This document shows positions 1 through 9,706 of a stretch of DNA of 64,000 bases, piece by piece (position 1 is the stretch's first letter; each line of letters opens with the position of its first letter). The stretch covers positions 2,418,001 through 2,482,000 of the forward strand of contig NZ_CP130748.1 of the NCBI RefSeq assembly GCF_030563405.1. The letters are read 5' to 3'. Both the position numbers and the translations under genes were made by a program. Source of the DNA: Vibrio sp. SNU_ST1. Its GTDB lineage: Bacteria; Pseudomonadota; Gammaproteobacteria; Enterobacterales; Vibrionaceae. Below the pieces are notes generated by a model. It made no database searches. It was not told the DNA's origin and was given only the letters and a program-made list of their open reading frames with translations.

Positions 1-34
1 ATGCAGAGGTAAAAGTTTCGATTAAGTGAGTCAT
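1..34 (-). CDS. tilS: Probable tRNA(Ile)-lysidine synthase, first codons only (partial)
   Basis: An ATG read leftwards from position 34 opens a frame that runs off the window edge; the 11 visible residues are MTHLIETFTSA. In vibrios tilS follows accA on the same strand, so the position suggests TilS, which converts the wobble C34 of the AUA-reading tRNA-Ile to lysidine. The PP-loop that would prove it lies outside the window. There is no strong ribosome binding site before the ATG. The identity is inference from gene order. Confidence 0.4.
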   Translation of the reverse strand, partial: MTHLIETFTSA

Positions 35-81
35 GGGGTTAAGTGAGCCGTGTGTACTAATGAGAAAGGAGAATGTTTTAA

Positions 82-117
82 TAATAAAAAAGGGTTGGCA
101 CTGAGTCCAACCCTTTC
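82..117 (-). terminator. Intrinsic terminator after accA
   Basis: A perfect AAAGGGTTGG / CCAACCCTTT stem with an 8-nt loop is followed on the minus strand by a run of T. It lies about 50 bases past the accA stop codon and would end the long minus-strand gene cluster. Confidence 0.85.
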
Positions 118-165
118 ATCAACTTGTTACGGAAAGCAGGTATTATACCTTGCTAAGGTCGCTTA

Positions 166-1125
166 TCAGCAGTAACCGTAGCTCATTAGACGCTGATAAC
201 GACGCTCTAAAAGTGCTTCGTTATCAAATTGCTCTAGCTCTTCTAACTGCTTAACTAACATGTCTTTCATGTTCTGAGCTGTCTGTATTGGATCGCGGTG
301 CGCGCCACCTAGAGGCTCAGGAATGATTTCATCGATAAGCTCAAGCTCTTTAAGACGAGGAGCAACTAGGCCCATCGCTTCAGCCGCTTGTGGCGCTTTA
401 TCTGAATCACGCCATAAGATTGAAGCACAACCTTCAGGAGAGATTACTGAGTACGTCGAGTACTGAAGCATATTCACGTAGTCACCAACACCAATCGCAA
501 GTGCACCACCAGAACCGCCTTCACCAACAACGTTACAGATAACTGGAACAGAAAGACCAGCCATCACTTTTAAGTTTTTAGCGATAGCTTCAGATTGGCC
601 ACGTTCTTCTGCACCAACACCTGGGTATGCACCCGCTGTGTCGATGAAAGTAATGATAGGCATGTTGAAACGCTCAGCCGTTTCCATTAGGCGAAGTGCC
701 TTGCGGTAACCTTCAGGCTTTGGCATACCAAAGTTACGGATCACTTTCTCTTTAGTCTCACGACCTTTCTGGTGACCAATAACCATAACAGGACGGCCAT
801 TTAGACGAGCCATACCACCCACAATTGCTTTGTCGTCAGCGTAAGCGCGATCGCCCGCCATCTCTTCAAACTCTGTGAATGCATGCTCCAGATAATCTTT
901 GGTGTAAGGACGTTGAGGGTGACGAGCAAGTTGAGCTACCTGCCATGCACCTAAGTCACTAAAGATTTTCTGTTTAAGCTCTAAGCTTTTTTTCTCTAGC
1001 TGTTCGATTTCTTTGTCTAGATCTACCGCTGTGTCACCACCGTGACGCGAAACGTCACGTAGCGCTTCGATTTTTGCTTCAAGTTCAGCGATAGGCTTTT
1101 CAAATTCTAGAAAGTTCAGGCTCAT
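166..1125 (-). CDS. accA: Acetyl-CoA carboxylase carboxyltransferase subunit alpha
   Basis: With AccD it forms the carboxyltransferase half of acetyl-CoA carboxylase, moving carboxyl from carboxybiotin to acetyl-CoA to make malonyl-CoA, the first step of fatty-acid synthesis in the cytoplasm. The 319-residue length equals the E. coli protein. The N-terminal helical part (about 1-60) begins [12 protein letters not shown]. The crotonase-fold core contains the glycine-rich [12 protein letters not shown] stretch near residue 203, which helps form the oxyanion hole and CoA pocket. It lies 45 bases downstream of dnaE, the conserved gammaproteobacterial order. The start is the ATG that matches the family N-terminus. 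Confidence 0.98.
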   Translation of the reverse strand: MSLNFLEFEKPIAELEAKIEALRDVSRHGGDTAVDLDKEIEQLEKKSLELKQKIFSDLGAWQVAQLARHPQRPYTKDYLEHAFTEFEEMAGDRAYADDKAIVGGMARLNGRPVMVIGHQKGRETKEKVIRNFGMPKPEGYRKALRLMETAERFNMPIITFIDTAGAYPGVGAEERGQSEAIAKNLKVMAGLSVPVICNVVGEGGSGGALAIGVGDYVNMLQYSTYSVISPEGCASILWRDSDKAPQAAEAMGLVAPRLKELELIDEIIPEPLGGAHRDPIQTAQNMKDMLVKQLEELEQFDNEALLERRYQRLMSYGYC

Positions 1126-1170
1126 CTATGAATCCTTGTTGATTCAGCTCCGCGTTTACAGAGCTAAATT

Positions 1171-4100
1171 TTAGTTAAATTCGAGTTCTACTTGGCTATT
1201 TCCAAGCAGCTGTTTTAATTCGTCTAGTAATGTATCACTTGGCGTCACACGCCATTCTGTGCCCAATGTTAACCGCGCTCTAGCGTCGGCACGTTGGTAG
1301 TATACATTGACTGGGACCGTTCCGGCTCTATAAGGTTCTAAGATTTGACTAAAGCGTTCAAAAAATTGACCGTTAATTTGGGATTGCTCGATAGATATCG
1401 ACACCCCACGAGCATATTTCTCACGGGCGCTTCCTAAGTCCATGACCTCGCGCGCGGACATTTTAAGCCCACCATTGAAATCATCAAAGCTGACCTGTCC
1501 AGAAACGACCACAATTTTGTCTTTTTCGAGCAATTCTGCGTAGCGATCGAGCGCATCAGAGAACAACATCACTTCCATCCGACCCGATCGGTCATCAAGA
1601 GTCATCAAACCGATTCGAGTTCCGCGCTTCGTGGTCATTACCCTAGCAGCAATGACCAAACCTGCAATTGTTAAAGACTGATCACGACGTGTCGGTGTCG
1701 CATCTTTCAAGCGACAGCTGGTGTATTTCGCAAGTTCTTTAATGTAGGCATTCACCGGGTGACCCGTTAAATACAAACCAAGCGTTTCGCGTTCACCTTC
1801 AAGCCAAACCTTTTCAGGCCATTTAGGCACTTGAGTATACTTGTGTTCAACCTCTTCCGGAGCGTCGGTCAACACACCAAACATATCAGATTGACCGAAC
1901 GACTCAGCATGGTGATGTTGGCTTGCTGCCTTAACCGCATCTTTCAAAGATGCCATCATCGCCGCCCGGTGAGGACCTAATCTATCTAAGGCTCCAGATA
2001 GAATCAACTTTTCAATAACACGTTTGTTGACCTTCTTCAAATCAAGACGAGCACAGAAGTCGAATAAGTCTTTAAAGTAGCCCCCCTTATCTCGCGCTTC
2101 GATGATCGCTTCAATAGGCCCTTCACCTACCCCTTTTATCGCTCCAATGCCATAAACAATCGCACCATCTTCATCGACATTAAAGCGGTATAGGCCCGAG
2201 TTGATATCAGGTGGAAGAAGCTTGAGCTTCATACGGAAACACTCATCGACAAGGCCAATAACCTTTTCGGTGTTATCCATATCCGCGGTCATTACTGCTG
2301 CCATAAACTCCGCTGGGTAGTGAGTTTTCAGCCATAGTGTTTGATAAGAAACCAATGCGTATGCTGCAGAGTGAGATTTGTTGAAGCCGTAGCCCGCAAA
2401 TTTCTCTACCAAGTCAAAGATCTTCATGGACAGTTCGCCATCAACACCATTGGCTTCAGCACCTTCTTTAAAGGTACCGCGCTGCTTTGCCATCTCTTCT
2501 GGCTTTTTCTTACCCATTGCACGACGCAACATATCCGCTCCGCCAAGGGTATAACCCGCCAGGATCTGAGCGATTTGCATTACCTGTTCTTGATACAGGA
2601 TGATGCCGTAAGTCGGTTCTAATGTTTCTTTTAACGACTCGTGTTGCCACGTTTCATCAGGGTAAGATACTGCCTCTCGTCCGTGTTTACGGTCGATAAA
2701 GTTATCTACCATGCCTGATTGCAGAGGGCCCGGACGGAACAAGGCCACCAATGCGATGATATCTTCAAAACAGTCGGGTTGCAGACGCTTGATCAGATCT
2801 TTCATACCGCGTGATTCCAGTTGGAATACCGCAGTCGTTTCTGAATTCTGTAATAGGTTAAATGACGCTTGATCATCCAGAGGAATCGACTCGATACGAA
2901 CCGGCTCTTTCCCCTCTTTCGCCAAGCGAGGGTTTACTAGACCTAGTGCCCAGTCGATGATGGTCAGTGTACGCAGCCCCAAGAAGTCAAACTTAACCAA
3001 GCCGGCGGTTTCAACGTCATTCTTATCGAATTGCGTTACCGGGAAATGACCTTCTGCATCGGCATAGATAGGTGCAAAATCAGTGATCGTGGTTGGTGAG
3101 ATAACAACACCACCCGCGTGCTTGCCAGCATTTCGCGTACAACCTTCAAGGATGCGACACTTATCAATCAGCTCACGAACTTCTTCATCGCCGTCGTAGA
3201 GTTCTGGCAAGGCAGGCTCAGCTAGGAATGCTTTCTCTAGCGTCATACCCGGATCAGGCGGAACCAGCTTAGAAATTCGGTCAACAAAACCAAATGGGTG
3301 GCCTAACACACGACCAACGTCACGGATTACCGCTTTTGCCGCCATAGTACCGAAGGTGATGATCTGAGAAACGGCATCACGGCCGTACATTTCAGCTACG
3401 TGGTCAATAACTTGGTCACGTTTATCCATACAGAAATCGATATCGAAATCGGGCATGGATACACGTTCTGGGTTCAAGAAACGTTCGAACAGCAAGTCAT
3501 ATTCAAGTGGATCAAGATCGGTGATATCAAGCGCGTAAGCCACCAAAGAACCGGCACCAGAACCACGACCAGGGCCTACTGGTACATCGTTATCTTTTGA
3601 CCACTGGATGAACTCCATTACGATCAAGAAGTAACCTGGGAAACCCATGTTATTAACTACTTCTAGCTCGATTTTAAGTCGCTCATCGTATTCAGGCCTG
3701 CGTTCAGCTCTGACTTTTTCATCAGGAAACAGGAATGCTAAACGTCGCTCAAGACCTTCTTCTGATTTTTTGATCAGGAAGTCTTCAATCGCTAAACCTT
3801 CCGTTGGGAAGTTAGGTAGGAAGTACTCCCCTAAACGTACAGTCACGTTACAACGCTTGGCGATCTCAACACTGTTCTCTAATGCTTCAGGAATGTCTGA
3901 GAACAGCTCACACATCTCTTCTTCGCTACGTAGATACTGCTGTGGGCTGTAGTTTTTTGGTCGACGTGGATCAACCATGGTAAAGCCGTCGTGAATCGCC
4001 ACACGGATTTCATGGGCGTCAAACAAGTCTTCAGAAATGAATACCACTTCGTTGGTCGCAACAACTGGCAGGTCTTCTTGCTCAGCCAGTTCCAACGCAA

Positions 4101-4650
4101 AGTGCAGATAAGACTCTTCGTCCGTACGTCCAGTTCGAATGAGCTCCAGATAAAAACGGTCTGCGAAATGTGTTTTGTAAAACTCAACGCTGCTTGCAAC
4201 CAACTCTCGATTGCCTTTCAGCAACGCTTTACCAATCTCACCTTCTTTTGCACCCGATAAAAGAATCAGACCTTCCGCATGTTCAATCAGCCACTCTTTA
4301 TCAATAACAGGCTGATGCTGCACATGGCCACGAAGGTAAGCTTTTGATATTAATAACGTTAGGTTGTTGTAGCCTTTATTACTCGTTGCAATCACTGTGA
4401 GTTTTGTCAATTCATCGCCAAAATCAGGAGACTGCATCAAGAAGTCAGCACCAATAATTGGTTTAACCCCACACCCATGGGCAGTACCGTAGAATTTCAC
4501 CAAACCGCACAGGTTGGTAAAGTCGGTCAATGCTAGAGCTGGCATACCCATTTCAGCGACTTTTTTAACTAATGGTGGCACCTTGGATAGGCCATCCACC
4601 ATCGAAAAGTCACTGTGTACGCGTAGGTGAACAAATTTTGGATCTGACAT
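1171..4650 (-). CDS. dnaE: DNA polymerase III subunit alpha
   Basis: Replicative polymerase of the DNA polymerase III holoenzyme. At 1159 residues it is full length (E. coli 1160). It has an N-terminal PHP domain starting HLRVHSDFS near residue 8, a polymerase palm with [11 protein letters not shown] near 360 and the catalytic aspartates in PDFDIDF near 401-403, the internal beta-clamp binding motif QSDMF near 920, and an OB-fold near 1000 ([12 protein letters not shown]). The C-terminal tau-binding part is present. It sits between rnhB and accA as in other gammaproteobacteria. I see no frameshift or missing catalytic residue. Confidence 0.98.
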   Translation of the reverse strand: MSDPKFVHLRVHSDFSMVDGLSKVPPLVKKVAEMGMPALALTDFTNLCGLVKFYGTAHGCGVKPIIGADFLMQSPDFGDELTKLTVIATSNKGYNNLTLLISKAYLRGHVQHQPVIDKEWLIEHAEGLILLSGAKEGEIGKALLKGNRELVASSVEFYKTHFADRFYLELIRTGRTDEESYLHFALELAEQEDLPVVATNEVVFISEDLFDAHEIRVAIHDGFTMVDPRRPKNYSPQQYLRSEEEMCELFSDIPEALENSVEIAKRCNVTVRLGEYFLPNFPTEGLAIEDFLIKKSEEGLERRLAFLFPDEKVRAERRPEYDERLKIELEVVNNMGFPGYFLIVMEFIQWSKDNDVPVGPGRGSGAGSLVAYALDITDLDPLEYDLLFERFLNPERVSMPDFDIDFCMDKRDQVIDHVAEMYGRDAVSQIITFGTMAAKAVIRDVGRVLGHPFGFVDRISKLVPPDPGMTLEKAFLAEPALPELYDGDEEVRELIDKCRILEGCTRNAGKHAGGVVISPTTITDFAPIYADAEGHFPVTQFDKNDVETAGLVKFDFLGLRTLTIIDWALGLVNPRLAKEGKEPVRIESIPLDDQASFNLLQNSETTAVFQLESRGMKDLIKRLQPDCFEDIIALVALFRPGPLQSGMVDNFIDRKHGREAVSYPDETWQHESLKETLEPTYGIILYQEQVMQIAQILAGYTLGGADMLRRAMGKKKPEEMAKQRGTFKEGAEANGVDGELSMKIFDLVEKFAGYGFNKSHSAAYALVSYQTLWLKTHYPAEFMAAVMTADMDNTEKVIGLVDECFRMKLKLLPPDINSGLYRFNVDEDGAIVYGIGAIKGVGEGPIEAIIEARDKGGYFKDLFDFCARLDLKKVNKRVIEKLILSGALDRLGPHRAAMMASLKDAVKAASQHHHAESFGQSDMFGVLTDAPEEVEHKYTQVPKWPEKVWLEGERETLGLYLTGHPVNAYIKELAKYTSCRLKDATPTRRDQSLTIAGLVIAARVMTTKRGTRIGLMTLDDRSGRMEVMLFSDALDRYAELLEKDKIVVVSGQVSFDDFNGGLKMSAREVMDLGSAREKYARGVSISIEQSQINGQFFERFSQILEPYRAGTVPVNVYYQRADARARLTLGTEWRVTPSDTLLDELKQLLGNSQVELEFN

Positions 4651-4810
4651 TATTTTTCCTGAGTTCTAGGTTTGAGCCTAGGATTACAACTGTGTGTATT
4701 CTATTTTTTTCTAGCGTCACTAAGCAACTTTATTCGATGCCAAGCTCCAATCAATAGGAAGCGCTAATCAACGTAAAGCTCTAATCTATATAGAGCATAT
4801 TCAATTCGCT

Positions 4811-5431
4811 CTAATCTATGCCAAGAATACGTTTTACTGGCTTAAAGCTTTTGCGGTAATGCTCGGTTACGCCATGTTTTTCAATCGCTTCAAAATGCGC
4901 TTTTGTCGGGTAACCTTTATGTTTAGCAAAACCAAACTCTGGATGAAGCTTATCAAGTTCTTCCATCTCTTGGTCACGAACCACTTTAGCGATGATAGAC
5001 GCTGCGCTGATTTCAGCCACCCGTAAATCCCCTTTCACAATAGCCAGACCGGCCATCGGTAGCTCAGGGACTCTGTTTCCATCTATTAGCGCCATATCAG
5101 GTTGAACACTCAGCCCGGCAATAGCACGCTGCATAGCGACCATAGTCGCTTGTAAGATATTCAACTCATCAATTTCTTGTGGGGAACAACGACCCACAGA
5201 CCATGCCAAGGCTTTCTCTTTAATTTCAGGAAGCAGAGCAAGGCGCTTTTTCTCAGACAGTTTTTTTGAATCGTTCAAGCCTTCGATTGGGTTATTCGGA
5301 TCGAGGATAACCGCGGCAGTAACTACATCACCAACTAACGGCCCACGCCCCACTTCATCAACACCAGCGAATAACTGGTAGCCTTGAGGATACTCAAAAG
5401 GAGGAAATTCTTTTTTCTCTTTTACTGCCAT
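4811..5431 (-). CDS. rnhB: Ribonuclease HII
   Basis: Cleaves the RNA strand of RNA/DNA hybrids and nicks 5' of single ribonucleotides in DNA, starting ribonucleotide excision repair. The 206-residue protein shows the type 2 signature [15 protein letters not shown], with catalytic Asp and Glu at about 24-25, a further metal-binding Asp in LIDGNR near 114, and the [13 protein letters not shown] segment. It lies between lpxB and dnaE. The 160 bases to dnaE contain no terminator that I recognise, so cotranscription with dnaE is plausible. Confidence 0.97.
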
Positions 5432-5479
5432 GACAATTCTCTTTGTAACTGTTAAGCAAATGCTTTTGAAAGAAGCACT

Positions 5480-6676
5480 TTATGATTCAACAAACTCTCG
5501 ACCGATCAATTTCAGAACTGCGTTAGCCGCCTGTGTGTCAGCATCTTTACGAATCCAGTGATGCATTTCAGTAAAGCGTTCAATAAGTGGCGCGTTGTCC
5601 GTTGAAAGCATCTTATCGACCGATGGGAAAAGGTAATCTGGGTGACACTCTTCAAGAATGTGTTCTTTTACGATTTCTTCACCCGCTAGGATATTCGGTA
5701 ACGAGACAAATTCTGTGATCGACAATTTCTTAACGATATAGCCAGTGAGCTTGTTGACCTTGTAGCCAACGACCATTGGGCGTTTCAGCAACATACACTC
5801 AAGGGCAACAGTACCAGAAGCTAACAAAACAGAATCAGCAGCAGTAATCACATTGGTAGCCGTATCTTCTACCAAGGTAAATTCAAGTTCAGGTGCCGTC
5901 GATTGCCAAATCTCTGTAAATTGTTTCTTGCGCTGTTCATTAACCAATGCAACAACAAAATTGATATCAGGGTACTTTTGCTTAATGCGCTGACAAGTTT
6001 CGATAAATGGTTGAGCAATCAAACTCATTTCACCACCACGGCTACCTGGCAATACCGCTAACCACGGCTTATCTTGATCTAAACCTAAAAGTTCGCGAGC
6101 CTCTTTCTTATTCGGCTTCAGTGGAATGGTATCAGCCAACGTGTGGCCAACGAATTCACAAGCAACGTTATATTTATCATAAAACGCTTTTTCGAATGGT
6201 AAGAAAGCCAGTACCAGATCGGTTGCTTTGTCGATTTTAAAGATACGCTTTGGACGCCATGCCCATACTGAAGGGCTGACATAATGAACAGTCTTAATGC
6301 CCGCATTCTTAAGATCTAATTCAAGTCTTAGGTTAAAGTCTGGCGCATCGATACCGACGAATACATCTGGCGGGTTTTGAGTAAAATACTTAACCAGCTC
6401 CGCTTTCACTTTTAGCAAGCGAGGTAAACGACCAAGCACTTCTACAAGCCCCATCACTGCAAGCTCTTCCATTTCGAAAAGAGACTCACAACCAAGCGCC
6501 TTCATTTTTGGTCCGCCAATACCCACGAATTCAGCATTCGGATATTGTGATTTGATCGCTTTAATAAAGCCTTCGCCAAGCGTGTCACCAGAGAGTTCTC
6601 CGACAACGATACCTACACGCAGAGGTTCATTCGAAACAAAGTCCAAGCTATTGGTTGCTGCTTCTTGCTGTGCCAT
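5480..6676 (-). CDS. lpxB: Lipid-A-disaccharide synthase
   Basis: Inner-membrane-associated GT19 glycosyltransferase that joins UDP-2,3-diacylglucosamine and lipid X to form the beta-1',6 lipid A disaccharide. The family N-terminus [23 protein letters not shown] begins near residue 21, so at 398 residues the protein carries about 16 more N-terminal residues than E. coli (382). The PGSRGGE and ASGTVALE motifs of the GT-B C-terminal domain are present. It is 48 bases upstream of rnhB and is separated from lpxA by a hairpin terminator and a small inverted repeat. Confidence 0.97.
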   Translation of the reverse strand: MAQQEAATNSLDFVSNEPLRVGIVVGELSGDTLGEGFIKAIKSQYPNAEFVGIGGPKMKALGCESLFEMEELAVMGLVEVLGRLPRLLKVKAELVKYFTQNPPDVFVGIDAPDFNLRLELDLKNAGIKTVHYVSPSVWAWRPKRIFKIDKATDLVLAFLPFEKAFYDKYNVACEFVGHTLADTIPLKPNKKEARELLGLDQDKPWLAVLPGSRGGEMSLIAQPFIETCQRIKQKYPDINFVVALVNEQRKKQFTEIWQSTAPELEFTLVEDTATNVITAADSVLLASGTVALECMLLKRPMVVGYKVNKLTGYIVKKLSITEFVSLPNILAGEEIVKEHILEECHPDYLFPSVDKMLSTDNAPLIERFTEMHHWIRKDADTQAANAVLKLIGREFVES

Positions 6677-6704
6677 AGTTTTCTAATTCCCTTCTTGCCT
6701 AAAA

Positions 6705-6740
6705 CAAAAAAGATCGCCTAACGAGTAGCGATCTTTTTGT
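6705..6740 (-). terminator. Terminator-like hairpin between lpxA and lpxB
   Basis: AAAGATCGC and GCGATCTTT form a 9-bp stem with a 10-nt loop; on the minus strand the stem is followed by TTTTTTG. It lies inside the lpx cluster between lpxA and lpxB, so it would reduce read-through into lpxB, rnhB and dnaE. The mirrored A and T runs would let it act in both directions. Confidence 0.75.
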
Positions 6741-6742
6741 TA

Positions 6743-6788
6743 TACCAATCTAGTGAGGTAACTATTGTCATACTCATATTGATTGGTA
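6743..6788. repeat. 46-bp imperfect palindrome with TACCAATC ends
   Basis: The ends TACCAATC and GATTGGTA are perfect 8-bp inverted repeats, and inside them TGAG and CTCA form a second short stem. It sits directly next to the lpxA/lpxB terminator. Short intergenic palindromes with this kind of end are common in vibrio genomes as I recall, but only one copy is seen in this window. Confidence 0.55.
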
Positions 6789-6805
6789 CATAACCACATC
6801 AAGTA

Positions 6806-7594
6806 TTAACGAATAATACCGCGCTCAGAGCTCTCTAACATTTCTAACATAGGAGTTACCGAAGCAAACTCTTTCGCCATTTCAACTAAAGCAGCTTTCG
6901 CTTCTTCAAGTGTTTTGCCTGAACGGTATAACTCTTTGTACGCTTTCTGTAATGCTCGAATTTCTGGTTTCTCAAATCCGTTACGCTTCAAGCCCACTAG
7001 GTTGAGGCCGAATGGAGCGGCATGATTACCCTGTGCAAGCACGTACGGCAGTACATCTTGAACAACTGCAGAACAGCCGCCAATGTAAGCGTAAGCACCA
7101 ATAGAACAAAATGGGTGAATAGCAGAAAGCGCCATAACGCCAGCATAATCGCCAACGGTTACGTGGCCACCAAGAATAGCATTATTACCAATGTGAGTAT
7201 GGTTACCAACAATAACATCGTGCGCTACGTGAGCATTTACACAAAGTAAGTTATCATCGCCAATCACAGTGGTAGCTTTGTCTTGAGTTGTACCTCGGTG
7301 GATCTGAACTGCTTCACGAATCACATTACGGTCACCGATCACAACAGTTGTATCTTCACCACCGTATTTCTTATCTTGGTTTTCTTCTCCAATCACTGCG
7401 TGTGGGAAGATTCGGTTTTGCTTACCAATTGTCGTGTGACCTTTGATCACAACATGCGACATCACTTCAGTGTCGTCACCAATTGTCACGTTACCAGCAA
7501 TGTAAGTGAAAGGACCAACCGTCACGTTAGCACCGATAGTTACATCACCTTCGATTACTGCTGCCGGGTGAATTTTCGCTGTTTCATGAATCAT
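6806..7594 (-). CDS. lpxA: Acyl-ACP--UDP-N-acetylglucosamine O-acyltransferase
   Basis: First step of lipid A synthesis: moves R-3-hydroxyacyl from ACP to the 3-OH of UDP-GlcNAc. I choose the ATG giving [13 protein letters not shown] (262 residues, same as E. coli) over an upstream ATG that would add 15 residues and overlap fabZ by 44 bases. The N-terminal two thirds is a left-handed beta helix of hexapeptide repeats ([12 protein letters not shown] and similar). The catalytic histidine lies in [13 protein letters not shown] near 120-126, and the C-terminal part is helical. It follows fabZ with a gap of one base, so translational coupling is likely. Confidence 0.97.
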   Translation of the reverse strand: MIHETAKIHPAAVIEGDVTIGANVTVGPFTYIAGNVTIGDDTEVMSHVVIKGHTTIGKQNRIFPHAVIGEENQDKKYGGEDTTVVIGDRNVIREAVQIHRGTTQDKATTVIGDDNLLCVNAHVAHDVIVGNHTHIGNNAILGGHVTVGDYAGVMALSAIHPFCSIGAYAYIGGCSAVVQDVLPYVLAQGNHAAPFGLNLVGLKRNGFEKPEIRALQKAYKELYRSGKTLEEAKAALVEMAKEFASVTPMLEMLESSERGIIR

Positions 7595-7595
7595 A

Positions 7596-8048
7596 TTAAA
7601 ACTCTCTACGAGCACATTTAAGTTCAGCTGAACATACAACTACGCCGTCAACTTTAGCCACACCGTTGAACGATGCAATGCCACGACGTTCTTTTAAGAA
7701 CTCAACTTCGATAACCAATTGGTCACCTGGCACTACTGGCTTGCGGAACTTCGCTTTATCTACGCTAGCAAAGTAGTAAAGCTCATTACCAGAAGGTGCA
7801 CCAAAAGATTTAAATGCTAGAAGACCTGTTGCTTGCGCCATTGCTTCTAAGATCAACACGCCTGGGAATACAGGAAGTTGTGGGAAGTGGCCTGTGAACT
7901 GAGGTTCGTTAACAGAAACATTCTTAATCGCAGTCAGTGTTTTTTCTTTTTCAAAGCTAGTCACACGATCAACCATTAAGAATGGGTAGCGATGAGGTAA
8001 TAGTTCCTGAATTTCAGTAATGTTCATCGTTGTCTGTTCAGTAGTCAA
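7596..8048 (-). CDS. fabZ: 3-hydroxyacyl-ACP dehydratase FabZ
   Basis: Dehydrates 3-hydroxyacyl-ACP in fatty-acid elongation, using the same hydroxyacyl-ACP pool that LpxA and LpxD draw on. The hot-dog fold motifs are [11 protein letters not shown] near 19, the catalytic His in [11 protein letters not shown] near 53 and the Glu in LILEAMAQ near 67. The 150-residue reading starts at TTG, with AGGA about 8 bases upstream. An in-frame ATG at 8027 would give a shorter 143-residue form but has a poorer ribosome binding site. Confidence 0.96.
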   Translation of the reverse strand: MTTEQTTMNITEIQELLPHRYPFLMVDRVTSFEKEKTLTAIKNVSVNEPQFTGHFPQLPVFPGVLILEAMAQATGLLAFKSFGAPSGNELYYFASVDKAKFRKPVVPGDQLVIEVEFLKERRGIASFNGVAKVDGVVVCSAELKCARREF

Positions 8049-8095
8049 AGTCGTATTCCTATGTATATTCTTTATTTAATGAGAAGGATTATAAA

Positions 8096-8127
8096 CGAAA
8101 AAGACTCGCTGTACGCGAGCCTTTTAT
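8096..8127 (-). terminator. Terminator-like hairpin between lpxD and fabZ
   Basis: A GC-rich CTCGC / GCGAG stem extended by AAAG and CTTT pairs is followed on the minus strand by TTTTTCG. It lies between the lpxD stop and the fabZ start, inside a run of genes with linked functions. Confidence 0.7.
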
Positions 8128-8141
8128 TAGAAATGCTGGAA

Positions 8142-9173
8142 TTATGATTCCGCGCTCTTCTCGATAAGTTTTTCAACGGTTTTCAAACGCTTGTTCATTT
8201 CATCAATACGATGAACTCGCGTTGCTGTTTTACGCCAATCTTTATTTGGCTGCAAAGGAATACCTGAAGAGTACATGCCTTTTTCGGTGATACTGCGCAT
8301 TACCATCCCCATACCGGTGATTGTAACGCCGTCAACGATTTCTATATGACCATTAATCACACAACCGCCACCAATAATACAGTACTTACCTATCGTTGTG
8401 CTGCCGGCGATGATAGTACCACCTGCAATAGCAGAACCATATCCGATGTGAACATTATGAGCTATCTGAAGTTGATTATCTAAGATAACGTTATCTTCAA
8501 TGATAGTGTCATCTAATGCGCCACGGTCAACGGTAGTACACGCGCCAATTTCTACACGATTACCAACACGAACTGAACCGACTTGTGGGATCTTAACCCA
8601 CTCACCTTTCTCGTTCGCATAACCAAAACCATCGGATCCAATCACAGTACTAGATTGAATCAAACATGCTTCGCCAATCACCACTTCATGGTAAACACTT
8701 ACGTTAGCCCAAAGCTTAGTGCCTGCGCCAATTTTTGCATTTTGACCAATAAAGCAACCAGCACCGATAACGACGTCATCACCAAGCACTACGCCAGTTT
8801 CAATCACAGCATTGGCACCAATAGACACATTTTGTCCAATGGTCGCGTCTTCTGAAATTGAAGCAGAATCAGCAATAGCCGCAGCTGGCGCTGGCGTGGT
8901 ATCAAGCGCTTGAGCAACCTTAGCAAAAGCAACGTAAGGGTCGCTGACCACAATAACGTTGGTCTTACAGAGTTCACGCTCGCTCGCTTTAACCATAATA
9001 GCGGACGCTTTACAGTCACCTAGGTGTTTGCTGTACTTCACGTTAGAAAGGAACGTAATGTTACCTTCTTGTGCTTTATCCATAGGAGCGACTGCCGAAA
9101 CGGTAACTGTACCGTCTCCGTGTAGCTCTCCACCGGTAATCGTTGCCAATTCGGCTAAGGTCAGATTCTTCAT
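8142..9173 (-). CDS. lpxD: UDP-3-O-(3-hydroxyacyl)glucosamine N-acyltransferase
   Basis: Third step of lipid A synthesis: N-acylates UDP-3-O-acylglucosamine using hydroxyacyl-ACP. The 343-residue protein has an N-terminal uridine-binding domain (about 1-100), then a left-handed beta helix of hexapeptide repeats (about 105-300) with the catalytic histidine region [12 protein letters not shown] near 238, and a C-terminal helix rich in Lys and Glu. It starts 5 bases after the skp stop codon, so the pair is probably translationally coupled. Confidence 0.97.
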   Translation of the reverse strand: MKNLTLAELATITGGELHGDGTVTVSAVAPMDKAQEGNITFLSNVKYSKHLGDCKASAIMVKASERELCKTNVIVVSDPYVAFAKVAQALDTTPAPAAAIADSASISEDATIGQNVSIGANAVIETGVVLGDDVVIGAGCFIGQNAKIGAGTKLWANVSVYHEVVIGEACLIQSSTVIGSDGFGYANEKGEWVKIPQVGSVRVGNRVEIGACTTVDRGALDDTIIEDNVILDNQLQIAHNVHIGYGSAIAGGTIIAGSTTIGKYCIIGGGCVINGHIEIVDGVTITGMGMVMRSITEKGMYSSGIPLQPNKDWRKTATRVHRIDEMNKRLKTVEKLIEKSAES

Positions 9174-9178
9174 AAAAC

Positions 9179-9688
9179 TTATTTCAGTGATTTAATTACT
9201 TTTTCAGAGATGTTGTATTCTGGCTTGCCGTACTGCAGAGCTTGAATATCAACGATCATGTCGTAGCCTTCTTTCTCTGCAACTTTAGTTACAGCATCTT
9301 GAATAACTTTGAATAGCTTCTGCTTCTCTTGTGCTTCACGACGTTGGCTTGCTTTTTCTAGTGCTTGAGCTTTGATTTTGTATTTGCTGTCTAGTTGACC
9401 GACTTCAATACGAAGTTTCTCTACTTCATCAGGCCCTAATAGCTCACCATCACGCTTAAGCTTTTCAATCTTGGTTTTCGCTTCAGCTTGGATACTCTGT
9501 AGCTCAGCGGCTTTATCTTTAAACTCTTCCTGCATTTTTTGAAGAACAACTTCACGCTGAGGTAGAGCCTGGAATACTTGTGCAGTGTTTACATAGCCTA
9601 CTTTTTGCGCAGCTTCAGCCGCTGTTGCAAAGAAAGAAGAGCTAAGAACTACAAGGCCTAAACCTGCTGCTTTAATCATATTTTTCAA
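9179..9688 (-). CDS. skp: Periplasmic chaperone Skp (OmpH)
   Basis: Trimeric periplasmic holdase that carries unfolded outer-membrane proteins to the BAM complex. The 169-residue precursor has a signal peptide of about 23 residues ending in FFATAAEA before AQKVGYVNT. The middle (about 40-130) is a charged, heptad-like helical region that would form the tentacles. The gene lies 18 bases downstream of bamA, matching the functional link with BamA. Confidence 0.96.
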   Translation of the reverse strand: MKNMIKAAGLGLVVLSSSFFATAAEAAQKVGYVNTAQVFQALPQREVVLQKMQEEFKDKAAELQSIQAEAKTKIEKLKRDGELLGPDEVEKLRIEVGQLDSKYKIKAQALEKASQRREAQEKQKLFKVIQDAVTKVAEKEGYDMIVDIQALQYGKPEYNISEKVIKSLK

Positions 9689-9706
9689 AATATTGTCCTT
9701 TAAAGA

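Noticed and set aside
3879..4199. A 106-codon ORF inside dnaE
   Set aside because: Alternative frame of dnaE with no independent support.
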